Made by a program: the position numbers and the translations under genes
Shown: positions 5,179 to 6,723 of the stretch, in pieces
How the letters are laid out: the number at the start of each line of letters is the position of its first letter
Numbering within the stretch: the first letter of the stretch is position 1
The notes under the pieces: model-generated
What the model saw: the letters and a program-made list of their open reading frames with translations, nothing else
What the model was told of the DNA's origin: nothing
Databases searched by the model: none
DNA from: Candidatus Bathyarchaeota archaeon
GTDB taxonomy: Archaea > Thermoproteota > Bathyarchaeia > Bathyarchaeales > Bathycorpusculaceae
Length of the DNA stretch: 6,723 bases
Direction: 5' to 3'
Assembly (NCBI GenBank): GCA_030589055.1
Contig: JAUUWK010000061.1
Span: 1 to 6,723, forward strand

Positions 5179-5220
5179 AGTGGATTTAATATTCCACTTA
5201 GATAAATCGCGAGATTTATC
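5179..5220 (-). terminator. Two adjacent hairpins at the 3' end of the eight-Cys protein gene
   Basis: GATAAATC (5201-5208) and GATTTATC (5213-5220) form a perfect 8-bp stem with a four-base loop that contains the TAA stop codon (5216-5218). Immediately beyond it, AGTGGA (5179-5184) and TCCACT (5193-5198) form a 6-bp stem with an eight-base AT loop. They could protect or terminate the minus-strand mRNA. No long T-run follows directly. Confidence 0.4.
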
Positions 5221-5548
5221 GTCGTCTTCTGAAGCTGCACTGGAGCACTTTTGGGCAGATTAGGCATTCATCCGGAATGGGTCTTTCATTTGGAAGCGAG
5301 TTCAAGAAACCAAAGTATTGGGCGCATTTTGCTGGTGAGTTGAAAACCTTCGGATATTCCGTTGGCTTAACTCGCACGATTTTCATGTTTTCTGCGATTA
5401 TGTCTATTTTTGAGCTGCAGTAGGGACAAGCATAATAATTTTCTCTCGGTATCGTAGATGAGTCAGTTAAGACTGTTGGCTTATCAAAGGTTTTGCCACA
5501 TCCATTGTATGGGCATTTCAGCTGTTCCTTGTGGGAGTGTAAACGCAT
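5216..5548 (-). CDS. Eight-cysteine zinc-ribbon protein, archaeal, function unknown
   Basis: The 110-residue soluble protein has two cysteine clusters. The first, C12-x4-C17 and C41-x2-C44 (KCPYNGCG, then ACPYCSSKIDI), is a zinc ribbon. The second, C75 and C95-x2-C98-x5-C104 (KCAQYFGFL, then PIPDECLICPKVLQC), resembles a C-terminal module I associate with archaeal proteins; zinc or an Fe-S cluster are both possible. The N-terminal HSH adds further ligands. The tail ends in four Arg. The ATG at 5548 is preceded by a strong Shine-Dalgarno sequence eight bases away, so the start is secure. A TATA box lies further upstream, divergent from the methyltransferase. Its role may be nucleic-acid binding or a regulatory one; this is inference. 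Confidence that it is a real gene is high, and low for any function. Confidence 0.83.
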   Translation of the reverse strand: MRLHSHKEQLKCPYNGCGKTFDKPTVLTDSSTIPRENYYACPYCSSKIDIIAENMKIVRVKPTEYPKVFNSPAKCAQYFGFLNSLPNERPIPDECLICPKVLQCSFRRRR

Positions 5549-5555
5549 AGCTCAT

Positions 5556-5563
5556 CCCTCCTC
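5556..5563 (-). promoter_or_regulatory. Strong Shine-Dalgarno sequence
   Basis: GAGGAGGG on the minus strand ends eight bases before the ATG at 5548 and closely matches the 16S 3' end complement. It is the best ribosome binding site in the window and fixes this start over the out-of-frame ATG at 5555. Confidence 0.7.
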
Positions 5564-5596
5564 GTAGAGTTTCTTCTATTATGTATCGTTAATATT

Positions 5597-5609
5597 AATA
5601 TTTAATAAG
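5597..5609 (-). promoter_or_regulatory. TATA box for the eight-Cys protein gene
   Basis: CTTATTAAATATT on the minus strand, preceded by a purine-containing GAAACG that could serve as BRE, lies about 50-60 bases before the ATG. A start near 5575 would give a leader of about 27 nucleotides carrying the Shine-Dalgarno sequence. The AT-rich tract continues, so the exact box is uncertain. Confidence 0.45.
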
Positions 5610-5743
5610 CGTTTCTGTTTACTCGTACAACAAAAATACAGATATCATCAGTCCATAAAATCAAAAAAGCTCCGAACGACCCATGTTTCTCCCTGAATTT
5701 TGTAATGCAATAAGAAACCTTTCCAGCTTCGAGTCTCTTATGA

Positions 5744-5764
5744 AGTCACAGAAAGACTGTGACT
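5744..5764 (+). promoter_or_regulatory. Perfect inverted repeat upstream of the methyltransferase promoter
   Basis: AGTCACAG (5744-5751) and CTGTGACT (5757-5764) are perfect 8-bp arms around AAAGA. The site ends about 18 bases before the TATA box of the methyltransferase gene, where an archaeal transcription factor could act. As RNA it would form a stable hairpin, but no T-run follows directly and no plus-strand gene ends just before it, so an operator is more likely than a terminator. Confidence 0.45.
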
Positions 5765-5782
5765 CCTTAAGTCCTCTAAATC

Positions 5783-5790
5783 TTTATATC
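5783..5790 (+). promoter_or_regulatory. TATA box for the methyltransferase gene
   Basis: tttatatc is a strong TATA match. A start about 25 bases on, near 5810, leaves a short leader with GGAG (5812-5815) before the TTG start at 5826. Confidence 0.55.
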
Positions 5791-5825
5791 AATAGCAATC
5801 CAGCATTTTATGGAGAGCTTAATCA

Positions 5826-6596
5826 TTGAATAGTAATGAAAAAATCAGAGTTTACGATTACGATATACCTGAGCAAGCTGAAAAAGCTTGGGACAAACTC
5901 GCCGATTGGTACTCAGCAAGGAAAAAGGGTTCCTATGAATTCAAAATTCAGTTGCCAGAAATTTTAAATCTTCTAGGTAATCTTTGTGGGAAACGCTTGA
6001 TAGACATTGGTTGCGGTCCAGGTAGCTATTCGGTGGAATTTGCAAAGAGAGGAGCCAATGTTCTCGGTATAGATCTTTCTCAAAAGATGCTGGGCAAAGC
6101 TAGGAACAACGCTAAAATGGCTAATGTCAAGTTAACGTTACAGAAAGCGGATGCCCGCCTAATACCTTGCTCAAATAGTTCTTTTGACTTAGCCGTCATA
6201 ATTCTCGCAATTTTGAATCACAAAATAATTGAAGAGGCAGCAAGAGTTCTAAAGCTTGGCGGGCTACTTTTAATTTCAGATACTCATCCGATACTTGAGG
6301 CAAAGGGGCGTTGGGAAAGCAGAAGAATTGGCGTACCTAGAATCATCGAAGATTATTTCTCACGAGATAAAAAGAAGTGGCAAATAAAGTACTGTCCAGA
6401 ACAAACTATCACCCTCAAATACTATACACAAACAATTGAGCAGGGGGTTAACATGATCGTTGATGCAGGTTTTAAAATTCAAAGAATAGTAGAACCCAAG
6501 CCTAGAAAAGACCTCAAAAAGAGCGATGCAATGCATTATGATAGATGTTCAAGAATACCGCATTTCATAATTTATCTGGCACAGAAGTATATGTGA
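5826..6596 (+). CDS. Class I SAM-dependent methyltransferase, substrate unknown
   Basis: This 256-residue cytoplasmic protein has the Rossmann-type SAM-binding core. Motif I is IDIGCGPGSYS (59-69), the acidic ribose-binding residue is D83 (GIDLS), an Asp follows at 109 (KADAR), and SFDLAVIILAIL (119-130) corresponds to motif IV. A helix leads into RVLKLGGLLLISD (140-152), the motif V/VI region typical of UbiE-like enzymes. The C-terminal 100 residues form a variable cap (SRRIGVPR, KYYTQTIEQGVNMIVDAGF) that would select the substrate; I cannot name it. The start is TTG at 5826: GGAG lies ten bases upstream, and the nearby ATGs at 5810 and 5836 are out of frame. The gene is divergent from the eight-Cys protein gene and convergent with tRNA-Thr, 24 bases away, so it is a single-gene unit. 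Confidence 0.88.
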   Translation: MNSNEKIRVYDYDIPEQAEKAWDKLADWYSARKKGSYEFKIQLPEILNLLGNLCGKRLIDIGCGPGSYSVEFAKRGANVLGIDLSQKMLGKARNNAKMANVKLTLQKADARLIPCSNSSFDLAVIILAILNHKIIEEAARVLKLGGLLLISDTHPILEAKGRWESRRIGVPRIIEDYFSRDKKKWQIKYCPEQTITLKYYTQTIEQGVNMIVDAGFKIQRIVEPKPRKDLKKSDAMHYDRCSRIPHFIIYLAQKYM

Positions 6597-6620
6597 ACCA
6601 GAAGATTCAGCAAGACGGAA

Positions 6621-6694
6621 AGCCCCGGGCGGGATTTGAACCCGCGGCCAACAGCTTACGAGGCTGCCGCTCTACCGGGCTGAGCCACCGGGGC
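6621..6694 (-). tRNA. tRNA-Thr (anticodon CGT)
   Basis: The minus strand folds into a 74-nt cloverleaf with perfect acceptor (GCCCCGG/CCGGGGC), D (GCTC/GAGC) and T (GCGGG/CCCGC) stems. The anticodon stem GCAGC/GCTGT has one G-U pair. The anticodon loop CTCGTAA puts CGT (bases 6658-6660) at 34-36, reading ACG threonine codons. The discriminator is U73, as is common for archaeal tRNA-Thr. There is no intron and no encoded CCA. Its promoter lies mostly at or beyond the window edge. Confidence 0.95.
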
Positions 6695-6723
6695 ACATCT
6701 ATTTAGTAATTGAAAAGTTAATA

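Noticed and set aside
1..6723. CRISPR array, insertion sequence or toxin-antitoxin module
   Set aside because: No regularly spaced repeats, transposase or integrase motifs, or recognisable toxin-antitoxin pair were seen on either strand.

Overview
The window reads as a chromosomal piece of an archaeon. Both tRNA genes lack an encoded CCA end. TATA-box promoters of archaeal type stand in front of most genes, and two genes appear to use TTG starts. The protein set fits an archaeon too: a Cys-rich zinc-ribbon protein with a CPYC pair and a PIPDECLICPK segment, a small membrane protein with a PGADILP motif, and an SPFH protein. The style suggests the TACK group, possibly Bathyarchaeia, but that placement is inference. 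No plasmid, phage, IS element or CRISPR array is visible.

Left part, plus strand (1-2341): the 3' portion of a dipeptide epimerase of the enolase superfamily enters from outside the window. Sixteen bases after its stop comes a complete glpX-type (class II) fructose-1,6-bisphosphatase, probably co-transcribed with it. After a short gap lie a GC-rich GAC/ACG low-complexity stretch and the last 51 codons of a CBS-domain protein, in the same frame but broken by a TAA. This looks like a decayed gene.

Middle, minus strand (2526-3893): a three-helix small membrane protein is followed by an SPFH/prohibitin-like membrane-anchored protein. They lie in tandem but are separated by a T-rich terminator-like stretch, so they may be two transcripts. 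Their common theme is membrane organisation.

Centre (3894-4808) is mostly non-coding. It carries a palindromic TATA box, a T-rich tract, a GC hairpin, and tRNA-Pro(CGG) on the minus strand with two stem mismatches.

Right part (4809-6723): two small cysteine-rich, probably zinc-binding proteins of unknown function converge on a hairpin-bearing gap. The second is divergent from a class I SAM-dependent methyltransferase whose promoter is preceded by a perfect 8-bp inverted repeat. tRNA-Thr(CGT) on the minus strand closes the window, convergent with the methyltransferase.

The best candidates for something little described are the SPFH plus small-membrane-protein pair, the divergent archaeal GlpX, and the two small Cys-cluster proteins. 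No single spectacular new system can be demonstrated from sequence alone.
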